A stretch of DNA of 64,000 nt from Agrypnia vestita (lineage: Eukaryota > Arthropoda > Insecta > Trichoptera > Phryganeidae), in assembly GCA_016648135.1 (NCBI GenBank), contig JADDOH010002614.1:288642-352641 (forward strand), in the 5' to 3' direction. Shown one piece after another: positions 19,375-31,161 of the stretch (its first letter is position 1; the number at the start of each line of letters is the position of its first letter). The translations under genes were made by a program, and so were the position numbers. The notes under the pieces are model-generated. The model made no database searches and was not told the DNA's origin. It worked only from the letters and a program-made list of their open reading frames with translations.

Positions 19375-21329
19375 CTAGCTGTTTATACCCGGCGATGCAC
19401 GGGCAAGTTTAAAATAAATGTATGAGGGTAAACGAAGGCTCGATTCGAACGGTATAGATTTGCATCGAAAATATATCAGGGGAAGGAGAAAGGGTAAGGA
19501 ATAGGGGGGATACGTCACCAATGTTAAAAGCCGAGTCCTAAAGAATAATTTTGCGAATTTTGAGTACGATTGGTCGAATGGTACAGATTTGCATCTAAAA
19601 TATATCAGAGGGCGGGTAAAAGGAAAAAGGGGAGGGAAGAAATGTCACATTTGTTGAATAGGGGAAAATGTCTCACATAATACCCACCGAGACCTTAAGA
19701 ATAAGTTTACAAGTTTTGAGTTCGATCAAGCAAAGGGCACGGATTTGCATCGAAAAAATATTAGGGGAGGGAAAGGGTTAAAATAACAGGGGGGAAATGT
19801 CGCATGTTTTACCCGTCGAGTCCTTAAAAATAAGTTTCCAAATTTTGAGTCCGATCGGTCAAACGGTACAGATTTGTATCGAAAATATGTCAGCGGAGGG
19901 GAAGGGTAAAAGAATAGGAGGGAAATGTCGCATATGTTACCCGCCGAGTCATTTAAAATAAATTTCCAAATTTTGAGTCTTATCGGTCAAACGGTAGGTA
20001 CAGATTTGCATCGAAAATATGTCTGGGGGAAGGGAAGGGGTAAGCAAATAGGGGGAAATGTTGTCTATGTTTCCCGCCGGGTCCCAAAGCATAAGTATGC
20101 AAATTTTGAGTGCGATCGGTCAAACGTTACAGATTTGCATCGAAAATATGTCAGGGGAGAGAAAGGGGTAAGACAATAGGGAAAAAATATTGCCTTTGTT
20201 ACCTGCCGAGTTCTAAAGAATAAGTTTCCAAATTTTGAGTCCGATCGGTCGAACGGTTCAGATTCGTATCGAAAATTGGTCAGGGGGAGGGGAAGGGGTA
20301 AGAGAACAGGAGAAAAATGTTGCCTATGTTTCCCGCCGGTCCCAAAGCAAAAGTATCCAAAATTTGAGTGCGATCGGTCAAACGTTACAGATTTGCATCG
20401 AAAATATGTCAAGGGGAGGGAAAGGGGTAAGAGAATAGGGAAAAAATGTTGCCTATGTTACCTGCCGAGTTCTAAAGAATAAGTTTCCAAATTTTGAGTC
20501 CGATCGGTCGAACGGTTCAGATTCGTATCGAAAATTGGTCAGGGGGAGGGGAAGGGGTAAGAGAACAGGAGAAAAATATTGCCTATGTTACCCGCCGGGT
20601 CCCAAAGCATAAGTATACAAATTTTGATCGGTCGGTCAAACGATTCAGATTCGTATCGAAAATTGGTCAGGGGGAGGGGAAGGCGTAAGAGAACAGGAGA
20701 AAAATGTTGCCTATGTTTCCCGCCGGTCCCAAAGCATAAGTATGCAAATTTTGAGTGCGATCGGTCAAACGTTACAGATTTGCATCGAAAATATGTCAAG
20801 GGGAGGGAAAGGGGTAAGAGAATAGGGAAAAAATGTTGCCTATGTTACCTGCCGAGTTCTAAAGAATAAGTTTCCAAATTTTGAGTCCGATCGGTCGAAA
20901 GGTTCAGATTCGTATCGAAAATTGGTCAGGGGGAGGGGAAGGGGTAAGAGAACAGGAGAAAAATATTGCCTATGTTACCCGCCGGGTCCCAAAGCATAAG
21001 TATACAAATTTTGAGTCCGATCGGTCAAACGATTCAGATTCTCATCGAAAATAGGTCAGGGGGAGTGGAAGGGGTAAGAAAACAGGAGAAAAATGTTGCC
21101 TATGTTACCCGCCGGGTCCCAAAGCATAAGTATACAAATTTTGAGTCCGATCGGTCAAACGATTCAGATTCGCATCGAATATAGGTCAGGGGGAGTGGAA
21201 GGGGTAAGAAAACAGGGGAAAAATGTTGCCTATGTTCCCCGCCGGGTCCCAAAGCATATGTATGCAAAATTTGATTCGAATCGGACAAACGGTGTGGATT
21301 TGTATAGAGAACAGTTTTATAGGTACAGA
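19375..21329 (-). mobile_element. Non-autonomous Helitron H2 with 15 internal ~129-bp repeats
   Basis: On the minus strand the element begins TCTGTACCTATAAAAC at 21329 (after a host A) and ends CAGCTAG at 19375 (before a host T), the A|TC...CTRR|T rule of Helitrons. A CCCG...CGGG hairpin lies just before the CTAG. Inside are about 15 direct repeats of ~129 bp (near 19,456 to 21,296), each with GATTTGCATCGAAAATATGT, a purine run GGGGGAGGGGAAGGGG and GTTACCCGCCG on the plus strand. No Rep/helicase is encoded. The many 60-115-codon frames here are translations of the repeat, not genes. Confidence 0.85.
19440..21310 (+). repeat. ~129-bp tandem array, about 15 units
   Basis: GATTTG/GATTCG landmarks occur near 19456, 19587, 19741, 19869, 20005, 20130, 20266, 20389, 20518, 20647, 20776, 20905, 21034, 21164 and 21296. 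Units from 20,130 on alternate between two subtypes (GTTCAGATTCG and GTTACAGATTTG), suggesting expansion by multi-unit blocks. Left units are the more diverged. Confidence 0.85.
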
Positions 21330-21366
21330 TATTGACTTTTATTGTCAATATCTATACCTATAAAAC
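21314..21366. repeat. Palindrome made of two Helitron 5' ends head to head
   Basis: Arms of 23 bp (from GTTTTATAGG at 21314 and ending CCTATAAAAC at 21366) match at 22 of 23 positions around a TTTTATT loop. The left arm is the 5' end of the H2 Helitron; the right arm starts A|TCTATACCTATAAAAC at 21351 on the plus strand, like a second Helitron 5' terminus. Confidence 0.8.
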
Positions 21367-22334
21367 TATATTATTACATATTATTAACAATATATTACAT
21401 AAATGTATTTACTACTATTAAGTTGATTATTAACTATTAAGTTACATAACAAAGAATATAACACAATCATATTTTAATAATGAACGTCGAGACATTTCAT
21501 GATTGTTCACTGACTAAAAATATTTTAACCATACTATATATTAAATGATACTTTAATATTCATATAATTAATTACTAGCAGTTAAGTAATCGGCCTTCGC
21601 TTGATGCTAAGTGCGGCCAATAGTGACCACTGCGCGGCTATTAGAGTCTGCGAATAACTATCGCTCATTGGCCTCTGTCATTTATACGATTTGGTTATAT
21701 TTTGAATCTAGTAATGGTAAAACCACGCGCTGCATATTTCGTTTTTGAAGAAATCGTAATATAGATGATACGTTGCCGTGAATGCGTTCTAGTTTGACAC
21801 ATTTCCAACCATACGTATATTCTGACTTATAAATTAAACATCAAAAATATACTTGCTTATATAAAAAATAAAATTAACGTAATTGTATCTATACAATATT
21901 TCTACACATTAAATAGTATCTAAATATCTTTAAAAATAATCTGTACACCTCGTTATTACACCTATTATTACATACAATTTGATTAATTTTTAAAGCTGGC
22001 AATCGAAAAACAATGCATTACCCGGTGCGTCTTAAGCGCAATTATGATATACATTACTGGAGGTGAAACATGGCTTTATCATACTCACGCCTTCATGTAT
22101 TGTTCAGTAGTAGAAATACTTTTGGCAGAAACTTTGCAAAATGTATTTGAGACCTGCTTACCTTACTGAAATAAATCGTCACAGATTTACGACTATTCGA
22201 GAGTTTACAACGAATTATTTACATCACACTCGCGTAATCAAGACGCGGCAGGTAAACATATACATTACGTGAAATTGTCACGGTGATAAATGGTTCTCAA
22301 AATAACCGACTATGTTAAATAACAAATTTGTATC
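21367..22334. other. No gene seen
   Basis: AT-rich spacer with no convincing frame or element end. Confidence 0.5.
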
Positions 22335-22383
22335 ATTAAATAAATAATAATAACTTTGTTATACACCACTTATATTTATTAGG

Positions 22384-22426
22384 AATCCAACCGGGTTTCG
22401 CTACTACCGTAGCTTCTTCAGGGATC
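22384..22426 (-). ncRNA. Type I hammerhead ribozyme motif, minus strand
   Basis: Exact mirror of the motif at 22448-22490 within the palindrome. The predicted cleavage site follows the base at 22389 (minus strand). Confidence 0.75.
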
Positions 22427-22447
22427 TTAACTGTTAAGGACAGTTAA

Positions 22448-22490
22448 GATCCCTGAAGAAGCTACGGTAGTAGCGAAACCCGGTTGGATT
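22448..22490 (+). ncRNA. Type I hammerhead ribozyme motif, plus strand
   Basis: Stem I GATCC (22448-22452) pairs with GGATT (22486-22490; one G-U). Core CTGAAGA 22453-22459. After an unpaired A, stem II GCTAC (22461-22465) pairs with GTAGC (22470-22474) around a GGTA loop, the same loop as in the 5,136 motif. GAA 22475-22477. Stem III ACC (22478-22480) with GGT (22482-22484). Cleavage triplet GTT, site after 22485. All invariant core bases are present; the 10.1/11.1 pair is A-C, not G-C. Confidence 0.78.
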
Positions 22491-22539
22491 CCTAATAAAT
22501 ATAAGTGGTGTATAACAAAGTTATTATTATTTATTTAAT

Positions 22540-24728
22540 TATAATGTATCACCACCAAGTATTTGCTTCCTTTGAAAATTTGAAATTTGTATCATCTCAT
22601 ATTCACGGGCCATATCACAGACTAGAATGTCTAGGCCAGAAGTAATACCGAAATAGATTTGCTCAGAAGAAGTTTGAAAACATTATTATACTTATTCACA
22701 TTTTGTTGATATTTGAATTTACATTCAGTAAACTAATCTTTTTTCGTCTTAAGTAAGTAATATTTGAATAAACAAACAGACTTTTACTATATCATTGACT
22801 AGTGATAACTGTGAATGATTTGAATTTAAGAAGTGATGAAAGTTGAAAATTACGCAGTCGTATTTAAAAATGCACGTAATGCCTATTTATTATTTTTTTA
22901 CTAAACCTTTTGGCAGTAGATTGATGGATTTGGCGTTTATATTTGGAGATCATTCAAGAAGATTATTAAATTAGGTGGAAAACTAAAAAAATTAAAAAGA
23001 AAATATAAAAATACTACTAAACCCATGGAGAGGTAACAAAGTCAATGCTTTTCACCCAATTTAATGACCATTTTAATAGTAGTTACAAACTTATAAAAGT
23101 ACACTAGAAAGAATGTGTATTTTAGTACTCATTTTTATCAATTATTGCGCGGTATGATAGATAATCCTGAAACTATGCGGAGCATTGGTTTTTATATTCC
23201 TGATAATTACCTTAGGCAGCGTCGATATATCTACCTTTACTTCGGATTCCTGCTTTAAAAAACCCTCTCTGAGATGGTTTTATTATATAACATTTACGAA
23301 TTAAACGTATGATTGTGATATAATGTTGTACAGAAAATAATAAAGGTTGTGTACAAAAAATAAATAGAATCGAATTGAATTGAATTGAAATGATCGTTAA
23401 AATATCAGAACATAAACAATAAATTGTAAATTGTTTATAAAAATCACATAAATTGTTTGAACTCGTTTATGAATTATTTCATACTTTTAACGGTTTGATA
23501 ATTAACATGTAAGAATTAATTAGTAAGAATTAAATTAATAAATTACACATAAATGTATTAAATCTATATAATAAATATTACATATGCATAAATATATATT
23601 TACACACACACGCATACACGTAAGATATACAAAAATACTTACAAAGAAACACGTGTTCGCTAAGATAAATTAAATTAATTCAAATGTTCTCAAAAATACA
23701 TGATAAGAGTGAAAATGGAAAATAAGGAAGTAGGAATAAGTGAAGATAATAGCAAGGCGAGATTAAAATCAGGATAAAAGAACAGAGGAGCTGAAGGGAA
23801 GGAAAATGAAATGTACAGGCATTAAATTGGTTAAAAATAATTATTTTTTAATTAAACCTTTGTTTTTTTAGAAATTGCCAATTTAGAACATGGTTCCATG
23901 ATATTTAAAACAAATAAGGATTAATCAATTAGAAAGATATAAAAAAAATGTAGCTCTCTAAAATATATTTGTTTACCACCGGAAGATTTCAATTCCGGGG
24001 AACTACAAATTTCTCTATATTAACTATTTCAAATATCGTAAATGATACATATAACATTCTCTTATTAGTACGCTTTTCTAACGGATTAGTTTTACAAACG
24101 ATTATATTATTATACTGTATAAATTATATTAAAGGTTACGTAAACGTTCAGTAAATGAATAAAAAGTTAAAATAACAAAGTATCTTATTAAAGTGTAATA
24201 TTAATATATAAAATTTATTGGTTTTGATAGAAGATATAATATTAATCCATTTTCTTTAAAATTTCGGTCTCAAAAATTGATTGATTTGTGAAAATATATA
24301 GTATGCATATAAAACGTTAGAGATTAAAATTATTTTCTAACGGCCCTCGAAACTTCAAACGACTGAAAAACGTACAGTTTTATACTTTGAGCATCGACTT
24401 AATATATCTAGATAAATATCTAGGATCGTACGTAAATTATTCAAAAAACAAGTTATTAAAAATGTTTTGAATTACCGTACTTCGTATATCTATGATTGTG
24501 CTATGGTCATGTTTATGACTCTTATGATACGTGTATTAGTTGAGTGGCACAAATCGCTCTATGAGAGCGGATTGCCTAATTATAAAAAGACACATGTGTT
24601 GTCACGGAGGTATACCTATATTTCAAGGGAGTGCAGGGAGTATATGGAAGCATGACATACGTAAATATATATTTTGGAATAAATGCGAAATTAAATATTT
24701 ATCTAATAATTATTAATATTACGATATA
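22540..24728. other. No gene seen
   Basis: AT-rich DNA. Short frames such as 23969-24154 and 24467-24655 (61 and 62 codons) have no recognisable motif. A short AC-rich run is at about 23,602-23,620. Confidence 0.45.
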
Positions 24729-25223
24729 CAGAGTGTCTCATAGCTAGTAGCAACAATTTTACATGTGGATTTCTGGCTTGATAATGAATCGAAAATATTC
24801 AAACAACGATGACCATATCAATAGTTATGGAGATATGCAATATGAAAATTGCATTTTTAAAAATATTTCTGACTTATTTTTGCAAACATTACAATAACTT
24901 ATATCGATTATCTAAAATTCATTCGCTTTAATACAAGTTGAATAAAAAGAAATTTGCCTTGCCAAATTTGAAAATATTTTTAACAAGGTTTTTATCATTT
25001 TATATGAGATTTACCTATTAAAGCGAATGAATTTTTCATAATCGATATATTTACTGCAATAATGACTCAACTTTTTGCAAAAAAAAAGTCAAAAATATTA
25101 AGAAAAAAATGCAAACTTTGATATTGCCTCCATAACTCCATGATTGCTCCTACATTTTCGACTTATTATCAAGGCAGGAATCCACCTGTCAAGTTATTGC
25201 TACTAGCTATGAGGCAACCTGTG
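24729..25223. mobile_element. Fold-back MITE family M2, complete copy
   Basis: The left end CAGAGTGTCTCATAGCTAG and right end TAGCTATGAGGCAACCTGTG are inverted repeats, and the match extends inward for most of the ~495 bp (for example AAAATTCATTCGCTTTAATA against AAAGCGAATGAATTTTTCAT). It can fold into one long hairpin. Other copies are at 32,613, 39,601 and 52,764. No coding capacity. Confidence 0.8.
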
Positions 25224-25716
25224 CGAAAATCTGAATAATATGATAATAATTTTGAGATACTTTACAAGACATCTTTAATTCCGCTTTTTTTAAATTGTAA
25301 TCTTGAGTACAAATCATGCTTCAATGTACTTACTCACTGCACGTCCTTGCTATATTTGATACGAAGTATTCCTGTAAACTTTATTCAACGGGGATTACGC
25401 ATACTTTATAATACAAAGTACAAACGAACTGCCAGTTTTGCAGAATTCATTATGGAGGCGTGCGTAAAGTTTTAAATACTTGACACGCTGCCGCCGGCTG
25501 AATTTGAACTTAATATTCGACGTCACATTAAGTGTGTGATTATTAAGTTATTAATGGTATATAACTACCTTTAATTAGTGAAGTCTAATAAAGCGATGCT
25601 AAAATTAAATAGATTTTAGTGCACGTTTCATTTTTTTTTCGCTTTAACTATATTTAAAAACAAACGGGTTATGAATTATTAAAAAAAATTGTGTTATCAT
25701 GGAAAATTTTACGAAT
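25224..25716. other. No gene seen
   Basis: AT-rich spacer. Confidence 0.5.
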
Positions 25717-26125
25717 CAAACATAATAATTTCGTTGCCTGTCAGTCTGTCCGTCTGTCCGTAACTTCGTGTAACGTCCGTAATTTTATCCGAATTCATGA
25801 CTAAAAAACTTGGGCTTGAACCCCTGGCCAGCAAGCCCGAAGGCGGCAACGATAGCGATGTTGCTACCATCGAGCCTGCATTACCCGTCAAAAATACAAT
25901 ACATATAGGACTCAGCAAAGACACGAACCATTTCACGTTCCGCCATGCACAATCGCCAGGGTTTAAAATTACCATTAACTGACGACAGGCGAAATATAAA
26001 AAAATTCTACTATTTGGATAAAAGTCGTTATTACTATTTCATAGGTGTCGGCTATAAATAAGTAAATACTTATTCTTTAGGAACCGGCATGTAAAAGTAC
26101 CATCATTTTGACGGGTTACAGCTAG
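25717..26125 (+). mobile_element. Helitron/HINE-like repeat family H1
   Basis: Starts ATAATAATTTCGTTGCCTGTC with a GTCTGTCCGTC run, continues TAACTTCGTGTAACGTCCGT and CCCCTGGCCAGCAAGC, and ends CATTTTGACGGGTTACAGCTAG. The 3' hairpin is slightly decayed (CCATCA against TGACGG). The open frames on both strands at 25,709-25,982 are fortuitous. Confidence 0.65.
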
Positions 26126-27287
26126 GTAGTGATTAATAATCGTTTTATTTCATAGTTATTCAAGCTTTATTTTTACTTTTTTCTCTGTATCCAATATAAA
26201 TAAAAGGGAATCTTCTATTACCATTTCTGTCTATCACCCTTTCTTCTAGAACCAATATTATCGGAGTCACGAGTCTTTTTGAAAAGCCTCCATTTTGAAA
26301 CAAGATTTCGGATCAGACTCCGCAGAAGGAAATATGTATTTCTATAAAAATAAACCCGAAAATAGAGTAACAACTTTATAATTCCTTAAAAAGTTAATTA
26401 TTATCTCATTATAGTTTATATAAATTAATTCTGTGCTAATAATAATATGCTGTAAATTTAAATAAGCTACCCTGGATTTTATAATTTCCATTACTATTTC
26501 CAGGAAGAAATTCTGGCGATTTCTCACTAAGACTAGGCCTGTTCTAGAGAAACCACCTCACATTTTAATATATTTTTGCGTTTTCAAGTTAAGTACAATA
26601 CACGGTATAAAACACTATAAAAACAAACGTATTGTAAACAGTATAAAAAGTATAAAAACATCCGTAATGTAAACAATATAAAAAACATACGATAAATCAA
26701 CTAAAATAGAAACCAAACATACATAAAATAGTAGAATAGAAAAAAAAATGTATTGACAAATAAAATAAACAGTAAATATAAGCTTATATGTAGGTACACT
26801 GTCGAATTACCGTATAAAATTTCAAGAAAAATGAGAAATATATAAAAGTAACTAAAGATACAATAATTTAATAGTCGTCTCACATATATCTATAATAGCA
26901 TAACTAATTAAATGTTTAGTTTTTTCACTTTTAAAAACGCCCAGATATAAAGCAAGCGCAGCCCAGAACTATTATTCCATTGTAAGAATTAAAGCATTCA
27001 ATTCATTATCCAAAAATTAAAAAAAAATTCAATTCATTCATCAAAATAAGGAACATTAAAAAATAAATTAAGATATACTAAAAAAAAACTTGAAGTTCCC
27101 ATGAGCTTCACTATATATTTATTTATTTTGTGTTCTCAACATTCTTAACACCTTATTCAAATTTTAATATCCATGAAATTAACTGAGGTGATTACTCCCT
27201 CCATGGGCATGAGCGTCAGCTCTTTTATGGCGAGTAAAACATTTTTATTATATGAATCTATTATTGTATTCTTGAAATTATGTACTA
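26126..27287. other. No gene seen; degenerate tandem motif at 26,600-26,700
   Basis: Two to three degenerate repeats of a TATAAAAACAT..CGTA.TGTAAACA motif lie at about 26,600-26,695. Otherwise AT-rich with no supported gene. Confidence 0.45.
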
Positions 27288-28022
27288 CTAGCTGTTCATA
27301 CCCGGCGTTGCACGGGTTAAGGATTAAGTTTAAAATAAATTTGTGAGGTATGAACGGTATAGATTTGCATCGAAAATATATCAGGGGGAGGAGATAGGGT
27401 AAAAGAATAGGGGAAATTGTCGCATATGTTACCCACCGAGTCCTTAAAAATAAGTTCCCAAATTTTGAGTCCGATTGGCCAAATGGTATAGATTTGCATC
27501 GAAAATATATCAGCGGAGGAGAAGGGTTAAAAGAATAGGGGGGAAATTTCGAATATGTTACCCTCCAGATCCTAATGAATATGATTCCAAATTTTGAGTC
27601 CGATCGGTCGAAAGGTTATTTAGGAAATTTACATTGAAAATATATCAGTGGAGGGTTAAAGGAATAGGGGGGAAATGTCGCATATATTACCCGCCGAGTC
27701 CTTAAGAATAAGTTTCAAAATTTTAAATTCGATATGTCAAACGGTAGAGATTTATATCGAAAATATGTCAGGAGGAGGGGAAGGGGTAAGAGAATATGGG
27801 GGAAATGTTGCCTATGTTACCCGCCGAGTCCTAAAGAATAAGTTTCCAAATTTTGAATCCGATCGGTCAAACGGTACAGATTTGCATCGAAAATATGTCA
27901 GGGGGAGGGGAAGAGTTATGAGAATAGGGGGGAAATGTTGCCTATGTTACCCGCCGGGTCCTAAAGCATAAGTATGCAAAATTTGAATCGAATCGGACAA
28001 ACGGTGAGGATTTGTATAGAGA

Positions 28023-28053
<31 letters not shown>

Positions 28054-28073
28054 TTGAGTTTTATAGGTATAGA
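27288..28073 (-). mobile_element. Non-autonomous Helitron H2 with 6 internal repeats
   Basis: Minus strand: A|TCTATACCTATAAAACTC at 28073, then a (GTCT)n microsatellite, six ~130-bp internal repeats, and a 3' end with an ACCCG...CGGGT hairpin eight bases before CTAG at 27288, followed by host T. Same family as 19375-21329 but with far fewer repeat units. Termini are intact on both sides. Confidence 0.87.
28024..28053 (+). repeat. (CAGA)n microsatellite inside Helitron
   Basis: About seven tandem CAGA/GACA units next to the Helitron 5' end; the counterpart in the 15-repeat copy is missing. Confidence 0.9.
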
Positions 28074-30314
28074 TGATATGCCTATAATAAAAAAATAAAT
28101 AAAAAAAATGTATATAAAATAAAAATTATGTACAAACTTATTAGAAAAGTAGCGCCATCAACAAAAATTTATATGTGACTGAAATAACGTCACAAAATAG
28201 GTAGAAGAAAACACAACTATAAAAGTAAAAGTCTTACAAAACATTTTCTACAAGTGTCGTTTCCAATCTATCGCTTTCACAATACGAAGGTGTTTTCAGA
28301 GGGTTAATAAAACAGAAAATCACTTCCTTTCAGCCGATCCCAACGATTTTATTCTCCTAGTAAGTAGAAAGTGGGTGATTTTCTGCGACGGACTATGAAT
28401 TTTATTGAAAAATTTAAGATTTCCGAACAAGTTGACATGCTTCGAAAGTCGCAAACGTAAAATACAAAAAAAAAAAAAGTTGTGTTACTTTTATTTTGTT
28501 TTTTGTATTTTATGCTACAACTTATTTGATATTTACTACGGTGAAATTTTGTGAGCCAAAAATATCATAATATTTTATAAATTATTTTCGTCTAATAAAT
28601 ATAATCAACTAATACTTAAATATAATTAAAAAGAGAGCAAAATATCGACAATAGATAAGAAAGTTTGCTTTATCATATCTATATAGGTAACACAAATGGT
28701 GAATTTCCCATGCTTATATTTCGATAATCACTTATTCTATATTTTGAGTCACCTGCCTTATATTAGGTTTCACGTTAGCAAGGTATATTATAATTTTTTT
28801 TTATATTGTTAATGTGAACGGTTTAAACGTCGCGTAACTAGCACAACATTGCAAAACGCACTTGGACTGCTCACGTTAACCATACGCTAGCGTAACTAGG
28901 ATAAGGTAGGTGACCACCAAAGTTTTAAAAACGTTTCCACTCAGATAAAAATGAAGCATTTTATTTTCAAATTCTCAAGAAGTTTTAAAATCAAAATCAT
29001 TTTTTATGTCCAGCTCGTTTTCATCCTGTATTTATTTGCACATAATAACAATTTTTAAAAGTAATAACACCTACAACATGTTAAGGCTTATCCCCCTATT
29101 AGACTGTAGTGAAATTTTAGTTTCATTGCGTTTGAATACAACACATTTTTATACACTTTATTAATTATTTATTCTTAATATCATATTTTAGCACTAATAT
29201 TTAATTATAAAAAAATACTCTGGTGGAATTAATTTTTGTTATAAGCATATATAAGATAGCTTAAGTTAATCATTAAATATCCATTACGTCATATTATAAA
29301 TAAATATATATTATATAATTAAAATGGTAAATTTTTTTAAAATTTTTCTATAATTCACAGATATATTTAAAAATAATGATAAATGCCTTTAACGTGAAAC
29401 TGTTTTAAGTTTTTGGTTTATACATTTCTTTCAAATTTGTAATAAGTTTTATTTTTTAATTCATTATATTCTAGGAAACTTTATTCTGAAAACATAATAT
29501 GAGATGTGAGGTTGTATTACACGAATCATTATAATCACAAAAAAGCTTCTTCCAACTTATTTTTCCTACGTTTTCTGTTGTTTTTCGTGGAGTCCGAAGA
29601 AAACACAATTTACGCAATTAAAAAACCTTTATTAAACTTGTGGTCACCAGAAACATACTAAACATAGACACTTTTCCGTAATTTCGCATTGATTCGTCGC
29701 ACTAGAATATTCTACACACAGGTAAAATTCATTCGCGGGTTGTCTATATTCGCTCAGATCACAGTCCGATCGTTCCTATTTGCCCGGAATATATGGTCTT
29801 GCACTCACCTGTCAAAAAAACTGTTCTTGCCGCGAGTGCCGCCCCGTTTTCATAATGACATATTTGCGATCCTTTCGAGTCAATTTAAAATATTTCAAAA
29901 CGTCCATAATATTTCAGAATCGCTTATGTGCAGTTTTTATTGTTTTAGAATCTCGTAATAATATATAGATTATTTTTCAAATTTTTAATGAAAGCATATT
30001 TTATTGTGAAGTTTCAATTTTTAGAACATACCTAGTTCTATAATATTTAAAACATTTTTTTCGGTAGTTAGATTTTTATACAGGTAGGTATCTCTAATTG
30101 ATCAATTTATTTTGTTTAAAATATCATACAACTATGGTGTAAAAGTTGAATCTTCACAATGAAATATGTTCTCATTTTAAAATAAAAAATATAGCATTCG
30201 TATCGAAGATATTTCAGATTTATTGAATTGATTGATTCTGGCGTTACCTAGCGTGCATTACTCAAAGCTTTTTGCGGTTCATTACAATATTAACTTGACT
30301 AACTAACGAACTAA
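28074..30314. other. No gene seen
   Basis: AT-rich DNA. The 89- and 62-codon frames near 29,689-29,968 overlap each other in different frames and carry no motif I recognise. No element ends were defined. Confidence 0.45.
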
Positions 30315-30597
30315 CTATCACGCCATTTCCCAGAGGGGTAAGTAGAGAGGATAGAACGTCACACTCTTCTTCGCTGGCACACCACTTTTACTTTATTCAC
30401 TTTCATACATCTTCTCATGCACGATCTCGGTTCTTGAAACTTCTAACAAGGGCATCCTCCAACATGTGATTTATCTGATCATGCCAGGTCATGGACATCC
30501 CCTGTTTCTGCTGCCTTCAACACTCACCTCATAAATTTTCTTTACCATCCTTTTCTCACTCATCCGTTCCACATTCAAACCATCTCAGCGACCCTTT
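30315..30597 (-). pseudogene. RTE-like retrotransposon ORF C-terminal relic, frameshifted
   Basis: Minus-strand translation, hopping frames, gives SLRWFE, then RMSEKRMVKKIYEVSVEGSR, then TWHDQINHMLEDALVRSFKN, then CMRRCMKVNKVKVVCQRRRV and finally SILSTYPSGKWR. The order LRWFGH-x-RM, K-x-IY-x-x-VEG-RxRGRP, TWHDQI, then AYPSGK is the conserved C-terminal tail of RTE-like retrotransposons abundant in Lepidoptera. At least three frameshifts and stops make it dead. The 69-codon plus-strand frame at 30491-30700 is its shadow. Confidence 0.7.
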
Positions 30598-30801
30598 CTT
30601 TATTCTATCTATTACGCTACAGCCAGCATTACATTCACTTCTAATTCATTCATTCTATACTCAATCGTACAAAGATTTTTTACAGATAAGTCTAAGTTGA
30701 CAGGTATTTAAAAATGGAATTATAGATATGTATATAATTTTTTAAATATATTTCTATTTCATTTTCTAATTAGTTTTTAGTTAAAATTTCTCTATAAGAT
30801 A

Positions 30802-31161
30802 CTAGCTCCGCGACTTTTTAGTAACTTTTAATCATATTTTATCAACTTGTGTATTAACCTTAATATATAGATATATTTTATGTCATCGCGGATTTCTTTA
30901 TAGAACTTTTTGAGTTCTACAACTTCTCCATAAAAAGTATTTAAATATCTTACCGTTAAGTCAGTGTTCGTAAAAAACGCATCGCCCGACCATTTTTTCG
31001 TCGACTTTAGTAGTAAAATAGGTCACCACGAAAAGCCCTCTTATTTTAACGGGATAATATATAGCCTATGTCCACCCTTAAAGTCCATTCTAAATATTGG
31101 TAAAAGAATTCTTGTAATCAGAGTAGTTTCGGAGATTACCTCCTTTATATATTAGTATAGA
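30802..31161 (-). mobile_element. Non-autonomous Helitron, 360 bp, intact ends
   Basis: Minus strand: host A, then TCTATACTAATATATAAAGG at 31161, ending GTCGCGGAGCTAG at 30802 before host T. This matches the Helitron rule on both sides, and the TCTATACTAATA start is typical of insect Helitrons. The 63-codon frame at 30964-31155 lies wholly inside and is not a gene. Confidence 0.85.

Larger units (their letters stand above)
22335..22539. repeat. 100-bp-arm perfect palindrome with two hammerheads
   Basis: Left arm 22335-22434 and right arm 22440-22539 are reverse complements with no mismatch that I could find; the spacer is five bases (22435-22439). Each arm carries a complete hammerhead motif pointing away from the centre, then an AT-rich tail ending in ATTTATTTAAT. 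It looks like two ends of a Penelope-like element joined head to head. Confidence 0.9.

Noticed and set aside
19925..21348. Nine or more overlapping frames of 64-115 codons with repeated CCLCYPP and HRKYV motifs, looking like a cysteine-rich repeat protein
   Set aside because: They occur on both strands and in several frames and are direct translations of the ~129-bp Helitron array. No frame crosses the array without stops.
28024..28053. CAGA repeat as part of a CRISPR-like array
   Set aside because: Simple microsatellite at a Helitron end; no spacers.
30491..30700. 69-codon plus-strand frame
   Set aside because: Antisense to the frameshifted RTE-like C-terminal relic, which has clear motifs.
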